This document shows positions 41,226 through 51,334 of a stretch of DNA of 64,000 nt, piece by piece (the stretch's first letter is position 1; every line of letters starts with the position of its first letter). The notes beneath the pieces are model-generated. The model was not told where the DNA came from, did not search any database, and saw nothing but the letters and a program-made list of their open reading frames with translations. A program made the position numbers and the translations under genes. This DNA comes from Bacteroidales bacterium (GTDB lineage: Bacteria; Bacteroidota; Bacteroidia; Bacteroidales; UBA932): contig SUYR01000009.1 in the NCBI GenBank assembly GCA_015060335.1, positions 1-64,000 of the forward strand, written 5' to 3'.

Positions 41226-42176
41226 CTAGTTGATGAAGCTTGAACTGATTTCTTCGTAGTTATATACCTTGTTGATGATATTTGCGAAGATGTCTGTCAT
41301 TGAAAGGACTGTGATCTTTGACTTGTCCTTTGCAGGGTCGCTGTCAAGAGGAATAGTATCGGAAACGATAACCTCTTCGAGAGCTGATTCTGCTATTCTG
41401 TCATATGCAGGACCTGAGAATACAGCGTGAGTCGCACATGCTCTTACGCTGGCTGCACCCATATCCTTGAGTACATTGGCTGCTTTTGCAAGTGTACCGG
41501 CAGTGTCGATCATATCATCAACGATCACAACGTTCTTGCCCTCTACCTCACCGATAGCAGTGATTGAGCCTACAACATTTGCCTTCTCACGAGACTTGTG
41601 GCAGATGATCACAGGGCACTGCAGATAACGTGCATATGCATTTGCTCTCTTCGCACCACCCATGTCAGGAGCTGCGATAGCGAGATTCTCGATATTCATA
41701 GCCTTCAGGTGTGGAAGGAATACTGCACTTGCATAGATGTGGTCCACCGGAAAGTCAAAGAATCCCTGGATCTGGTCTGCATGCAGGTCGCATGTCATCA
41801 CACGGTCGCATCCTGCTGCACCAAGCATGTTAGCCACGAGCTTAGCTCCGATAGATACTCTTGGTCTGTCCTTTCTGTCCTGTCTTGCCCAACCGAAATA
41901 AGGCATTACAGCGATGACCTTATGGGCAGATGCTCTCTTTGCCGCATCGATCATGAGCAGAAGTTCGAAAAGATTGTCTGTAGGAGGGAATGTGGACTGT
42001 ATTATAAATACTGTCGCTCCTCTGACGCTTTCATTGTAACATGGCTGGAATTCTCCGTCACTGAAAGTAAGTACGTCAGACTCTCCAACCTTGAGTCCGA
42101 GCTTTGTGGCTACCTTTTCAGCAAAGTCCTTTGATGCTTTGCAGGTGAAAACCTTAATTTTGTGTTCGTCGTGCAT
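41226..42176 (-). CDS. prs: Ribose-phosphate pyrophosphokinase
   Basis: RVSIGAKLVANML and VVIVDDMIDTAGTLAKAA (PRPP-binding). Confidence 0.97.
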   Translation of the reverse strand: MHDEHKIKVFTCKASKDFAEKVATKLGLKVGESDVLTFSDGEFQPCYNESVRGATVFIIQSTFPPTDNLFELLLMIDAAKRASAHKVIAVMPYFGWARQDRKDRPRVSIGAKLVANMLGAAGCDRVMTCDLHADQIQGFFDFPVDHIYASAVFLPHLKAMNIENLAIAAPDMGGAKRANAYARYLQCPVIICHKSREKANVVGSITAIGEVEGKNVVIVDDMIDTAGTLAKAANVLKDMGAASVRACATHAVFSGPAYDRIAESALEEVIVSDTIPLDSDPAKDKSKITVLSMTDIFANIINKVYNYEEISSSFIN

Positions 42177-42191
42177 TTTGTATGAGGGTTT

Positions 42192-42797
42192 TTAGTTGTT
42201 CTTCATTGTCTCGAGTACCGATTCTATATAATTCAGAATCTCTTCGCGTCCTTGTCCGGTCTCAGAAGAGCTGACAAATATCGGAGGCAGTTCCTCCCAT
42301 AGTTCCAGGATCTTCTGCTTGCTCTTCTCTACCTGAGCTGCGAGGACATTCGGTCCCAGCTTGTCTCCCTTGGTGAAGATTATCGCAAACGGTATCTGGC
42401 TTTGTCCCAGTTCGATCAGAAAATCCATGTCGATCTGACCTATTTCATGTCGCGAATCGATCAGCACAAAGAGCATTACCATTTCCTGCGACAGGTTTAT
42501 ATAGTTGCGTATCACCTGCTCGAGCTTCTGCTTTCCAGTGGCCGACATCTTGGCATATCCGTATCCCGGCAAATCAACAAGATACCATTCCCTGTTTATG
42601 AGAAAATGGTTTACAAGTCTTGTCTTTCCTGGCTTGCTCGAGGTCATGGCAAGCTTCTTATTCCTGCACAGCATATTGATAAGGGATGATTTTCCCACAT
42701 TGGATCTGCCAATGAAAGCGAACTCAGGATACTTCTGTTTCGGTTTCTCTGAAATCCTTGTGCTGCTGCCGGAAAATAGTGCTTCTGTAATTTTCAT
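42192..42797 (-). CDS. engB: Ribosome biogenesis GTP-binding protein YihA/YsxC
   Basis: FIGRSNVGKSSLINML, LVDLPGYGYAK. Confidence 0.96.
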   Translation of the reverse strand: MKITEALFSGSSTRISEKPKQKYPEFAFIGRSNVGKSSLINMLCRNKKLAMTSSKPGKTRLVNHFLINREWYLVDLPGYGYAKMSATGKQKLEQVIRNYINLSQEMVMLFVLIDSRHEIGQIDMDFLIELGQSQIPFAIIFTKGDKLGPNVLAAQVEKSKQKILELWEELPPIFVSSSETGQGREEILNYIESVLETMKNN

Positions 42798-42885
42798 AAT
42801 CAGCCGACAAAGATAAAAAATCTTTTTGATTTATCCCTATATCTCGATGTAGAATGCATCCTGACGCCTAAATAGCTGAAGATCA

Positions 42886-42936
42886 GCGCTTTGTGGATAT
42901 ACGATTCCCCCGTACAGGGGAATCGCATATCTGTAT
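42886..42936. repeat. Hairpin repeat family H1
   Basis: GATATACGATTCCCC cgtaca GGGGAATCGCATATC core; flanks match the 59-60 kb units in opposite orientation. Confidence 0.75.
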
Positions 42937-43103
42937 TCTCCTGATAATCAGCGTGTTGGGTGACAGGGGTATGGCGAATCGGTTTGAGTCTGCAGACGAA
43001 ACATCCATTGCTGCGCTCTTTCGCCTCAGGTTGCGTAAACTGACATTTTGTTATGATTTTGTGAATATCTGTCAAAAAATATATGACATGTCGAAAATTT
43101 AAT

Positions 43104-43111
43104 TAATTTTG
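43104..43111 (+). promoter_or_regulatory. Candidate -7 box TAATTTTG upstream of xseA
   Basis: Matches TAnnTTTG; no clear -33 element. Confidence 0.3.
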
Positions 43112-43133
43112 TCTCGGTTGAATGATTAAGAGT

Positions 43134-44345
43134 ATGGAGAAAGATTTTATTGACCTTCTTGAGTTGCAGCACATGCTGAAGAGGGGGGTAGAATCGCTCT
43201 TTCCGAAACGTCTGTGGATAAAGGCCGAAGTGAGCGCCGTCAAGGCCCGAAGCGGAGGTCATTGTTATATGGAGCTGTCTCAGAGCAGCCCGGAAGGACT
43301 CGTTGCGAAGGCAAATGCCATCATCTGGAGTTCCAAATACCGTTTTATATCACCATATTTCGAGTCCGTGACGGGCTCGCCGCTGCAGGAAGGTATGCTT
43401 GTCCTCGTTGAGGTACAGGTAAACTATAGTGAGTTGTATGGTATGTCATTGATAATCAGTGATATAGATCCGGAGTTTTCGCTCGGGGTCAAGGAGCTGG
43501 AAAGACAGAAGACCATAGAGAGACTGCGACAGGAGGGACTGATGGAACTTCAGAAAGATCTGGAACTGCCCCTGCTTCCTTACCGTCTTGCAGTGATTTC
43601 TGCCGAAGATGCAGCTGGCTACCGTGATTTCATTCGCCATATAGGTGAGAATCCATATGGTTTCAAGGTGGAAACCGTGCTGTTTCCGGCTCTGATGCAA
43701 GGTGCAGATTGTCCATCTTCCATAATATCAGCATTGGACAGAATTATGGAAGAAGAGCAATGGGATGCGGTGCTGATCCTGCGCGGAGGCGGAGCGAAAC
43801 TGGATCTCGCTTGCTATGACGACTATTCCCTCGCGGCGGTGATTGCCCAATATCCTCTGCCGGTACTCACGGCAGTCGGTCACGACCAGGATTTCCATGT
43901 ATGTGACATGGTCGCATATGAATATCTTAAGACGCCGACTGCGCTTGCTGACTATATATTGGATATATATGAATGTGAAGATGAAAGGATATCTTCATGT
44001 CAGACGAGGATAAGACTTGCAGCTTCCAACCGTCTCTACCGCGAAGAGTCGCTTCTGGATTCTCTTGCAGCACGGATAAAAGGAGGGTTTTCGCTCAAGC
44101 TTGCAGCTATGGAGTCTGCTCTGCAGGTCCTCCAGACACGGATTGAGGCTGCTGATCCTCGCAGGATACTTGACAGAGGCTATGCCCTGGCACTTGATGC
44201 AGACGGTGTGGTTATGAAAAGTGTTGGCGGAAAGGAAAAGGGAGACAAGGTCTCGATGATGTTTGCTGACGGTATATTGGACTGTACGGTGGATTCGGTC
44301 AGCCGTCATTCTGAAGAATGCAAGACCCGCTCCCTGTCATCCTGA
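43134..44345 (+). CDS. xseA: Exodeoxyribonuclease VII large subunit
   Basis: OB-fold N-terminus (LWIKAEVSAVKARSGGHCYMELS), LRGGGAKLDL, PVLTAVGHDQD. Confidence 0.93.
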   Translation: MEKDFIDLLELQHMLKRGVESLFPKRLWIKAEVSAVKARSGGHCYMELSQSSPEGLVAKANAIIWSSKYRFISPYFESVTGSPLQEGMLVLVEVQVNYSELYGMSLIISDIDPEFSLGVKELERQKTIERLRQEGLMELQKDLELPLLPYRLAVISAEDAAGYRDFIRHIGENPYGFKVETVLFPALMQGADCPSSIISALDRIMEEEQWDAVLILRGGGAKLDLACYDDYSLAAVIAQYPLPVLTAVGHDQDFHVCDMVAYEYLKTPTALADYILDIYECEDERISSCQTRIRLAASNRLYREESLLDSLAARIKGGFSLKLAAMESALQVLQTRIEAADPRRILDRGYALALDADGVVMKSVGGKEKGDKVSMMFADGILDCTVDSVSRHSEECKTRSLSS

Positions 44346-44372
44346 GAAGCCCGAAGGACGACGTGAGGATCT
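44336..44372 (+). repeat. Dispersed GTCATCCTGAG...GAGGATCT-type element overlapping the xseA stop
   Basis: GTCATCCTGAGAAGCCCGAAGGACGACGTGAGGATCT. Confidence 0.5.
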
Positions 44373-44390
44373 GTAAAAAGGTAAAACGAA

Positions 44391-44573
44391 ATGAAAGAAA
44401 AATTTGAATACGCCAAAGCGATAGAAGAACTCGAATCCATTGCGACAAAAGTCGAGGATCCGACTACAGGAGTGGGGGATATTGACAAATATATGAAACG
44501 TTCAAAGACCCTGATAGAAGCGTGCAGAGCCTATCTGAGGGGTCAGCGGGATATATTGGAAAAAGACGAATAA
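44391..44573 (+). CDS. xseB: Exodeoxyribonuclease VII small subunit
   Basis: FEYAKAIEELESIATKVEDPTTGVGDIDKYMKRSKTLIEACRAYL; follows xseA. Confidence 0.9.
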   Translation: MKEKFEYAKAIEELESIATKVEDPTTGVGDIDKYMKRSKTLIEACRAYLRGQRDILEKDE

Positions 44574-44591
44574 CATAAAGTATCATATACT

Positions 44592-46607
44592 ATGTGTGCG
44601 AAAACTAAGAAGAAGATGATCTATGACTTTGACCAGTGGCTGCTCCCTTATAAGGACGTCATCGACAGAAGACATAAGATGATCATGGACCTCAAGGAGA
44701 GGTTTTCGGTGGATGGTTCCTTGTCGAAAGGAATGAACAACCATGTGTTCTACGGCATGCACCGTGACGACAAGGGCAACTGGGTGTTCCGTGAGTGGGC
44801 CCCGAATGCTACCAAGATATATCTCATAGGAGATTTCAACAACTGGAAGCGTAGTGAGGCTTATGCTCTCAGACCGCTTGGCGGAGGTAACTGGGAAATA
44901 GTTCTTCCTGCAATGTTCCTTGAGCATTGCAGTCTGTATAAGTTGTATATAGAATGGCCTGGCGGAGGTGCGGAAAGGCTTCCTGCATATACCACACGTG
45001 CTGTTCAGGACCCTGTCACAAAGCAGTTCTGCGCACAGGTCTGGGATCCGCAGCCATACCAGTGGAAGAATGCAAAGCCGGGTAAACGTCCTCATCCGCT
45101 CATCTATGAATGCCATATAGGAATGGCTGTAGAGGAAGAGAAAGTAGGAACATTCGAGGAATTCAGAGTCAATGTGCTCCCTAAAGTGGCGGAACTGGGA
45201 TATGATACCCTTCAGATAATGGCCCTTCAGGAACATCCTTATTATGGATCGTTCGGCTATCAGGTGGCTAACTTCTATGCCCTCAGTTCGCGTTTCGGTA
45301 CTCCGGAGGAATTCAAGGCCCTTGTTGATGATGCACACGGTCTGGGAATAGCCGTAGTCATGGATATAGTCCATTCGCATTCAGTGGATAACGAAGAGGA
45401 GGGACTCGGTAATTTTGACGGTAAGGAAACCCTTTATTTCTATGACGGCTGGCAGGGAAGACATCCTGCATGGGGCTCACGTTGCTTCGATTACGGAAAG
45501 GATGAGACAAAATATTTCCTTCTGTCCAACTGCAAGTACTGGATGGAGGAATATCATATAGACGGATTCCGTTTTGATGGCGTTACAAGCATGCTTTACT
45601 GGGATCACGGTCTGGAAAAGGATTTTGTGGGGTATGAAAACTACTTCAATCAGGGAGTTGATGACAATGCGATAGCGTATCTTGCCCTTGCCAACATGCT
45701 TGTACGCGATATAAATGAAGATGCGTTCACCATTGCGGAGGACGTCAGCGGTATGGCTGGTCTCGCCGCTCCTATCGAGCTTGGAGGAGTTGGCTTTGAT
45801 TTCCGTATGAGTATGGGAGTAGCCGATAACTGGATCAAGTGGATAAAGGAACTTACCGATGATCAGTGGAGCATGGGGGAAATGTGGTGGCAGCTTACCA
45901 ATAAACGTGCGGATGAGAAGACCATAAGCTATGCGGAGTGTCACGACCAGGCGATGGTGGGTGACAAGACCATAGCGTTCCGTCTCATGGATGCGGAAAT
46001 GTACACCTCGATGAACAAGGGATCACAGTCTCCGGTAGTGGACAGAGGCATGGCTCTGCATAAGATGATACGCCTTGTGACCATGGCTACCTGCGGAAAC
46101 GGTTATCTTACATTCATGGGTAACGAATTCGGACACCCTGAGTGGATAGATTTCCCTCGTCAGGGCAACGGATGGTCCCACAAACATGCCAGACGTCAGT
46201 GGTCTCTTGCCGAACCGGACTACCTGAGATACCGTTACTTACGCAATTTCGACAAGGCTATGATACATCTTGCACAGCAGGAAGGTATACTGGACGAGGC
46301 TCCGGAACTTTTTGTGCAGGATGAAGAAAAAAAGATTCTTATTTTCCGAAGAAAAAATTGTATCTTTGCGCTCAATTTCAACCCCACTGCTTCATTCGTC
46401 GATTACGGCTTCGCCGCACCGGCTGGAAAGTATGAAGTCGTGTTGAATACAGATGAAAACGAATTTGACGGCTTCTCCAGAATTAAGACTGGAGAAGTGC
46501 ATTTTAGTATGCCAACCAAGAGCGAGAACGGAAATGGAAAATATGACGACAGCCTGTCACTCTATCTTCCGAACCGCACCGCAATAGTGCTGAAAAAGCT
46601 GGATTGA
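44592..46607 (+). CDS. glgB: 1,4-alpha-glucan branching enzyme (GH13)
   Basis: CBM48 (FREWAPNATKIYLIGDFNNW) and GH13 motifs (VMDIVHSH, DGFRFDGVTSM, GNEFGHPEW). Confidence 0.95.
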   Translation: MCAKTKKKMIYDFDQWLLPYKDVIDRRHKMIMDLKERFSVDGSLSKGMNNHVFYGMHRDDKGNWVFREWAPNATKIYLIGDFNNWKRSEAYALRPLGGGNWEIVLPAMFLEHCSLYKLYIEWPGGGAERLPAYTTRAVQDPVTKQFCAQVWDPQPYQWKNAKPGKRPHPLIYECHIGMAVEEEKVGTFEEFRVNVLPKVAELGYDTLQIMALQEHPYYGSFGYQVANFYALSSRFGTPEEFKALVDDAHGLGIAVVMDIVHSHSVDNEEEGLGNFDGKETLYFYDGWQGRHPAWGSRCFDYGKDETKYFLLSNCKYWMEEYHIDGFRFDGVTSMLYWDHGLEKDFVGYENYFNQGVDDNAIAYLALANMLVRDINEDAFTIAEDVSGMAGLAAPIELGGVGFDFRMSMGVADNWIKWIKELTDDQWSMGEMWWQLTNKRADEKTISYAECHDQAMVGDKTIAFRLMDAEMYTSMNKGSQSPVVDRGMALHKMIRLVTMATCGNGYLTFMGNEFGHPEWIDFPRQGNGWSHKHARRQWSLAEPDYLRYRYLRNFDKAMIHLAQQEGILDEAPELFVQDEEKKILIFRRKNCIFALNFNPTASFVDYGFAAPAGKYEVVLNTDENEFDGFSRIKTGEVHFSMPTKSENGNGKYDDSLSLYLPNRTAIVLKKLD

Positions 46608-46654
46608 CATATGTTAAATGAATATGTAATATTTTAATAACCAATACATTTTAT

Positions 46655-48595
46655 ATGGCTTTTCTTAAATTCAACAAGTCAGAGCTTGTCAACCTGGAGT
46701 ATTCGCTCAAGCGTGAAATAATCGCTGCGAATGAGGCAGGTGCGTATTGCAACACGTCTATCGTGACATGTAATACAAGACGCTACCACGGCCTGCTCGC
46801 CGTTCCTGTTGATGAACTGGGTGGCGGAAAGTACATGCTGCTTTCTTCACTGGATGAAAGTCTGGTCCTCAGAGGTAAACAATTCAACCTCGGAATCCAT
46901 TGCTATGGAGACACTTATGATCCTAAGGGGCATAAGTATATCGTGGACTTCGACACTGATCCTGTACCTGTCGTGACCTACAAGGTCGGAGGAATCCTGT
47001 TCACCAAGACAATCATGATGGTCCCTGACAACGATCAGGTGCTCATCAAGTACGAACTTCTTGAGGCTCCATCTAAGCTTACCCTTATGCTGAAGCCTTT
47101 CCTTGCTTTCAGAAGTGTACACAGTCTGACATCGCAGAACTCAGATGCTTACACCGGTTACGATCAGATCGACAACGGTGTGGCATTCCGTCTTTACAAC
47201 GGATTCCCATATCTCAACATGCAGATTTCAGGACAGCCTGCCTTCAAGTATCAGCCATATTGGTATAGCGGAGTGACTTACTCGGACGAGTATCGCCGCG
47301 GATTTGACTGCAAGGAAGACCTCTTCGTTCCTGGAGTGTTCTCTCTTGAGATGAAGCCAGGCGACAGCGTGGTATTCTCGGCGTCAGTAAATGAAGTGAA
47401 TGCAAAGGGACTCAAGAGAAAGTTCACAGATACTCTCAAGAAGATGGACGAGATCGAGACATATCATGACCTTCTCGTACACAATGCAGAGATGTTCAAA
47501 TGCCGCAAGGGTGGCAAAACCCGTATCAACGCCGGTTTCTCATGGCTTGAGACAGGACTTCTGCGCGAGACAGTGGCTTCTCTTCCAGGTCTTACACTCT
47601 ATGCGGACGGAAGTTGCGAGGACTTCGAGAACATCCTCGATACCCTCATTTCTGATGAGCAGGAGCGTCTCTACCGTCGTACCACACAGTGTGAGGCTCC
47701 ATTGAGACTTACAGACACAATCCAGCAGTATATCCGTTTCAGCGGAAAGGAAAAACAGATATGGAAGAAGTACGGTGAAGTGCTCAAGGCAATCATTGAG
47801 AGTTACGCTCCCGGATGCAGAAAGGAGATTGCAATGCATCCTAACGGACTCCTCTGGGCTGAGATGGACGGAGTTGCACTTTCATGGATGAATGCGTATG
47901 TTTACGGTCGTCCTGTGACAGAGCGTGCAGGTTATCAGGTAGAGACCAACGCCTACTGGTACAATGCTCTCTGCTTCGCAATCGACATGGAGAACAAATA
48001 CGGTCCTAAGAAGAGCGCATTCGTAGAAAGATGGACGCCTGTAAGAGACCTCGTGAAGGAGAACTTCCAGGCTACATTCTGGAAGCCGGAGTGGGGATAT
48101 CTTGTTGACTATGTAGGAAACGGTCCGCTCGACCAGGCAGTAAGACCTAACATGCTCATCCCTGCATACCTCGAGTATTGTCCGGTGGATGACGAGGTGA
48201 TCTCAGAGATCGTGATGACAATCAACGACGAACTCCTTACCAAGAGGGGACTCCGCTCGCTCTCTCCAAGAAACGAGGCATACAGAGGTGTATATGAGGG
48301 CTCGCAGATCGACCGTGACCTCGCTTACCACCAGGGTTGTACTTTCCCTGTACTCCTCGCTCCGTACATTGACCTATGCTTCAGGATGATGGGAGATGTA
48401 TTCTACGGAAGAGCAAAATATCTTGTTGAGGGATTCTTTGAAGATATCAGCAAGCATGGAGTTGGATGCTTCTCAGAGCTTTACGATGGAGATCCACCGC
48501 ACGAGCCGCACGGAGCAATCGCTTCAGCAATGAGTACAGCTGCCCTGCTGCATATAGAATATGTTATGAATCAATATAAGAAGGAGGACAGATAA
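46655..48595 (+). CDS. Glycogen debranching enzyme (amylo-alpha-1,6-glucosidase type)
   Basis: NTRRYHGLLAVP, PNGLLWAEMDG, GYQVETNAYWYNAL, EGSQIDRDLAYHQG. Confidence 0.9.
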   Translation: MAFLKFNKSELVNLEYSLKREIIAANEAGAYCNTSIVTCNTRRYHGLLAVPVDELGGGKYMLLSSLDESLVLRGKQFNLGIHCYGDTYDPKGHKYIVDFDTDPVPVVTYKVGGILFTKTIMMVPDNDQVLIKYELLEAPSKLTLMLKPFLAFRSVHSLTSQNSDAYTGYDQIDNGVAFRLYNGFPYLNMQISGQPAFKYQPYWYSGVTYSDEYRRGFDCKEDLFVPGVFSLEMKPGDSVVFSASVNEVNAKGLKRKFTDTLKKMDEIETYHDLLVHNAEMFKCRKGGKTRINAGFSWLETGLLRETVASLPGLTLYADGSCEDFENILDTLISDEQERLYRRTTQCEAPLRLTDTIQQYIRFSGKEKQIWKKYGEVLKAIIESYAPGCRKEIAMHPNGLLWAEMDGVALSWMNAYVYGRPVTERAGYQVETNAYWYNALCFAIDMENKYGPKKSAFVERWTPVRDLVKENFQATFWKPEWGYLVDYVGNGPLDQAVRPNMLIPAYLEYCPVDDEVISEIVMTINDELLTKRGLRSLSPRNEAYRGVYEGSQIDRDLAYHQGCTFPVLLAPYIDLCFRMMGDVFYGRAKYLVEGFFEDISKHGVGCFSELYDGDPPHEPHGAIASAMSTAALLHIEYVMNQYKKEDR

Positions 48596-49890
48596 TGAGA
48601 GTCTTAATGTTCGGATGGGAGTTTCCTCCTCACATTGCAGGAGGTCTCGGAACAGCCTGCTACGGTATGACCAAGGGTCTTGCCTACAATGACGTGGATG
48701 TACTTTTCGTAATGCCGTCGGCTTCAGGAGACGAGGACGAAAGCGCTGTGAAGATCATCAACGCAAGTGATGTAGCTGTCGATACAGTAAGTGCGACAGT
48801 TGACGAATTCCTCGGAAAAGTACAGTTCGTACACATCGGTACCAATATGGTCCCTTACGTGGATCCACAGGACTTCAAGACAATTGTCGAGGAGGAGCGT
48901 AAGAGGCAGATCAAGGGTTTCCGTGTACAGTACGGCCAGAAATTCAAATTCTCAGGAAAATACGGTGCAAACCTTATGGAAGAGGTGGCACGTTACGCAA
49001 TGGTAGGTGCTACGATTGCCATGCAGTACAAGGATCAGTTCGACGTGATCCATGCACATGACTGGCTTACCTATCTGGCAGGTATCGCTGCAAAGCAGCT
49101 TACAGGAAAGCCGCTCGTAGTACATATGCATGCGACATCATACGACCGTGCAAGTGACGACCAGGTGGATACACGCGTGGTTGATCTCGAGACAAAGGGT
49201 ATGATGGCTGCAGACAAGGTTATGGCCGTATCTGAGCTTACAAGAAACATCTGCATCAACCGTTACGGAATCGATCCGTCAAAGGTTGTAGCAGTACATA
49301 ACGCAGTTGACTTCAGCGGACGCGAGAAGCTCGAAGTCGAAAGAAACGTAAAGGAGAAGGTTGTTACCTTCCTCGGTCGTGTTACCTATCAGAAAGGTCC
49401 TGAATATTTCATCGAGGCAGCAGCCAAGGTGCTCAAGAGATGCAAGGACGTACGTTTCGTGATGGCAGGTAGCGGAGATATGCTCAACAGATGTATCCGC
49501 CATGTCGCACGTCTGGGTATTTCAGACAGGTTCCACTTCACTGGCTTCCTTCGCGGAATGGAGGTGCACAAGATGTTTGCACTTTCAGACGTGTATGTAA
49601 TGCCTTCAATCTCAGAGCCTTTCGGTATTTCACCGCTCGAGGCTATGCAGACAAACGTTCCTTCTATCATCTCCAAGCAGTCAGGATGTGCCGAGATCCT
49701 CAAGTACGCCCTCAAGGTGGACTTCTGGGATGTGGATGCAATGGCTGACCAGATCTACGGTCTGCTCCAGTATCCGGCTATCGCGCAGCTTGCAGCACGC
49801 TGCGGATATGACGAAGTGAACAGCATCAAGTGGAACGACGTTGCCGCTAAAATCAAGGGAATTTATCAGGAAGTTATTGACAATAAATAA
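48595..49890 (+). CDS. GT4-family glycosyltransferase (glycogen synthase-like)
   Basis: MFGWEFPPHIAGGLGTACYGMTKGL, HAHDWLT, SEPFGISPLEAM; TAATG coupling with the upstream gene. Confidence 0.9.
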   Translation: MRVLMFGWEFPPHIAGGLGTACYGMTKGLAYNDVDVLFVMPSASGDEDESAVKIINASDVAVDTVSATVDEFLGKVQFVHIGTNMVPYVDPQDFKTIVEEERKRQIKGFRVQYGQKFKFSGKYGANLMEEVARYAMVGATIAMQYKDQFDVIHAHDWLTYLAGIAAKQLTGKPLVVHMHATSYDRASDDQVDTRVVDLETKGMMAADKVMAVSELTRNICINRYGIDPSKVVAVHNAVDFSGREKLEVERNVKEKVVTFLGRVTYQKGPEYFIEAAAKVLKRCKDVRFVMAGSGDMLNRCIRHVARLGISDRFHFTGFLRGMEVHKMFALSDVYVMPSISEPFGISPLEAMQTNVPSIISKQSGCAEILKYALKVDFWDVDAMADQIYGLLQYPAIAQLAARCGYDEVNSIKWNDVAAKIKGIYQEVIDNK

Positions 49891-49901
49891 AACACAATAT
49901 C

Positions 49902-51236
49902 ATGAAAAAGAGTATTTGTCTGTATTTTCAGGTACATCAGCCAAACAGATTGAGACTATACAGATTCTTTGACATCGGAAAGGATTCACACTATTACGAT
50001 GACTTTGCCAACAGGACCATTCTCCGCAGGGTAGCACAGAAATGCTATCTTCCAATGAACGCCCTCCTTCTCGAGCTTATCGAGGCTAACAAGGGAGCAT
50101 TCAAGGTTGCATTCTCTATCTCAGGTTCAGTTCTCGAGCAGTTCGACAGATATGCACCAGAGGTGATCGAGAGCTTCCGCAAGCTTGCACAGACAGGTTG
50201 CGTAGAGTTCCTTTCAGAGACTTACTATCACTCTCTTGCATCACTTGCATCAGAGTCAGAGTTCAAGCATCAGGTGGCTAAGCACAAGGCTGCTATCGAG
50301 CACTACTTCGGCGTGACTCCTAAGGCTTTCCGTAACACAGAGCTCATCTATTCGGATGCTATCGGTGAAATGGTATATGAAATGGGATTCAAGACCATGC
50401 TTACAGAAGGAGCAAAGCACGTTCTCGGTTGGAAGAGTCCTAACTTCGTTTACAGCAATGTGAACGCTCCTGGTCTCAAGCTCCTTTTGAAGAACTCTTC
50501 ACTCAGCGACGATATCGCATTCCGATTCTCAGACAGAGGATGGCAGGATTGGCCTCTTACCGGCGAGAAGTATCTCTCATGGATGAAGGCTGCAGCTCAG
50601 AATGAGGACATCATCAACCTTTTCATGGATTATGAGACATTCGGTGAGCACCAGAAGGCTTCAAGCGGAATCTTCGAGTTCATGAGAGCGCTTCCTGAGG
50701 TTGTGCTTGCAGACGGCGAATTCGAGTTCGTTACTCCATCACAGGCAACCAAGAAGCATCGTCCTGTAGGCGAGCTTGACGTATTCGACCCTATTTCATG
50801 GGCAGACGAGGAGCGCGACGTCACTGCATGGCTTGGAAACGAGCTCCAGAACGACGCATTCAACAAGCTCAACGACCAGATTGAGAAGCTCGCTCTTCTC
50901 AACGACGAGGCTCTCTGGTCAGATTTCGGACACCTTCAGGAGAGCGACCACTTCTATTACATGTGTACAAAGTTCTTCTCTGACGGAGCTGTTCATAAAT
51001 ATTTCAACCCGTATGATACTCCATATGAGGCGTTTATCAACTATATGAACGTTCTTAGCGATTTTATTTTGCGAGTTGATGATGCAATTTCCGTTTCAGA
51101 TGTTAACTTTGCAGCCGCAAAGGAAGTAAAGGCTCCTGCAAAGAAGACCGCAAAGGCTGCAGCAAAGACTGCAAAGAAGGCGGCTCCAAAGGCAGCGGCA
51201 AAGAAACCTGCAGCAAAGAAGACAGCTAAGAAATAA
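49902..51236 (+). CDS. GH57 alpha-amylase family with Lys/Ala-rich histone-H1-like C-terminal tail
   Basis: SICLYFQVHQPNRLR GH57 N-terminus; tail KEVKAPAKKTAKAAAKTAKKAAPKAAAKKPAAKKTAKK. Confidence 0.93.
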   Translation: MKKSICLYFQVHQPNRLRLYRFFDIGKDSHYYDDFANRTILRRVAQKCYLPMNALLLELIEANKGAFKVAFSISGSVLEQFDRYAPEVIESFRKLAQTGCVEFLSETYYHSLASLASESEFKHQVAKHKAAIEHYFGVTPKAFRNTELIYSDAIGEMVYEMGFKTMLTEGAKHVLGWKSPNFVYSNVNAPGLKLLLKNSSLSDDIAFRFSDRGWQDWPLTGEKYLSWMKAAAQNEDIINLFMDYETFGEHQKASSGIFEFMRALPEVVLADGEFEFVTPSQATKKHRPVGELDVFDPISWADEERDVTAWLGNELQNDAFNKLNDQIEKLALLNDEALWSDFGHLQESDHFYYMCTKFFSDGAVHKYFNPYDTPYEAFINYMNVLSDFILRVDDAISVSDVNFAAAKEVKAPAKKTAKAAAKTAKKAAPKAAAKKPAAKKTAKK

Positions 51237-51278
51237 GTGAGTCTGCTACATAGCGACGCACAGTCAGTATTTTAATAT

Positions 51279-51310
51279 CCCCGGACAGAACCGCAAGGCT
51301 CTGACCGGGG
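51279..51310 (+). terminator. Hairpin between the GH57 gene and the synthase/phosphorylase fusion
   Basis: CCCCGGaCAGA...CTCTGACCGGGG; weak T-tract. Confidence 0.4.
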
Positions 51311-51334
51311 ACACTAAATAATTTTATTCTAATA

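Noticed and set aside
44583-45380. 265-aa antisense ORF over glgB
   Set aside because: Antisense to a well-supported CDS; typical codon-bias shadow ORF.
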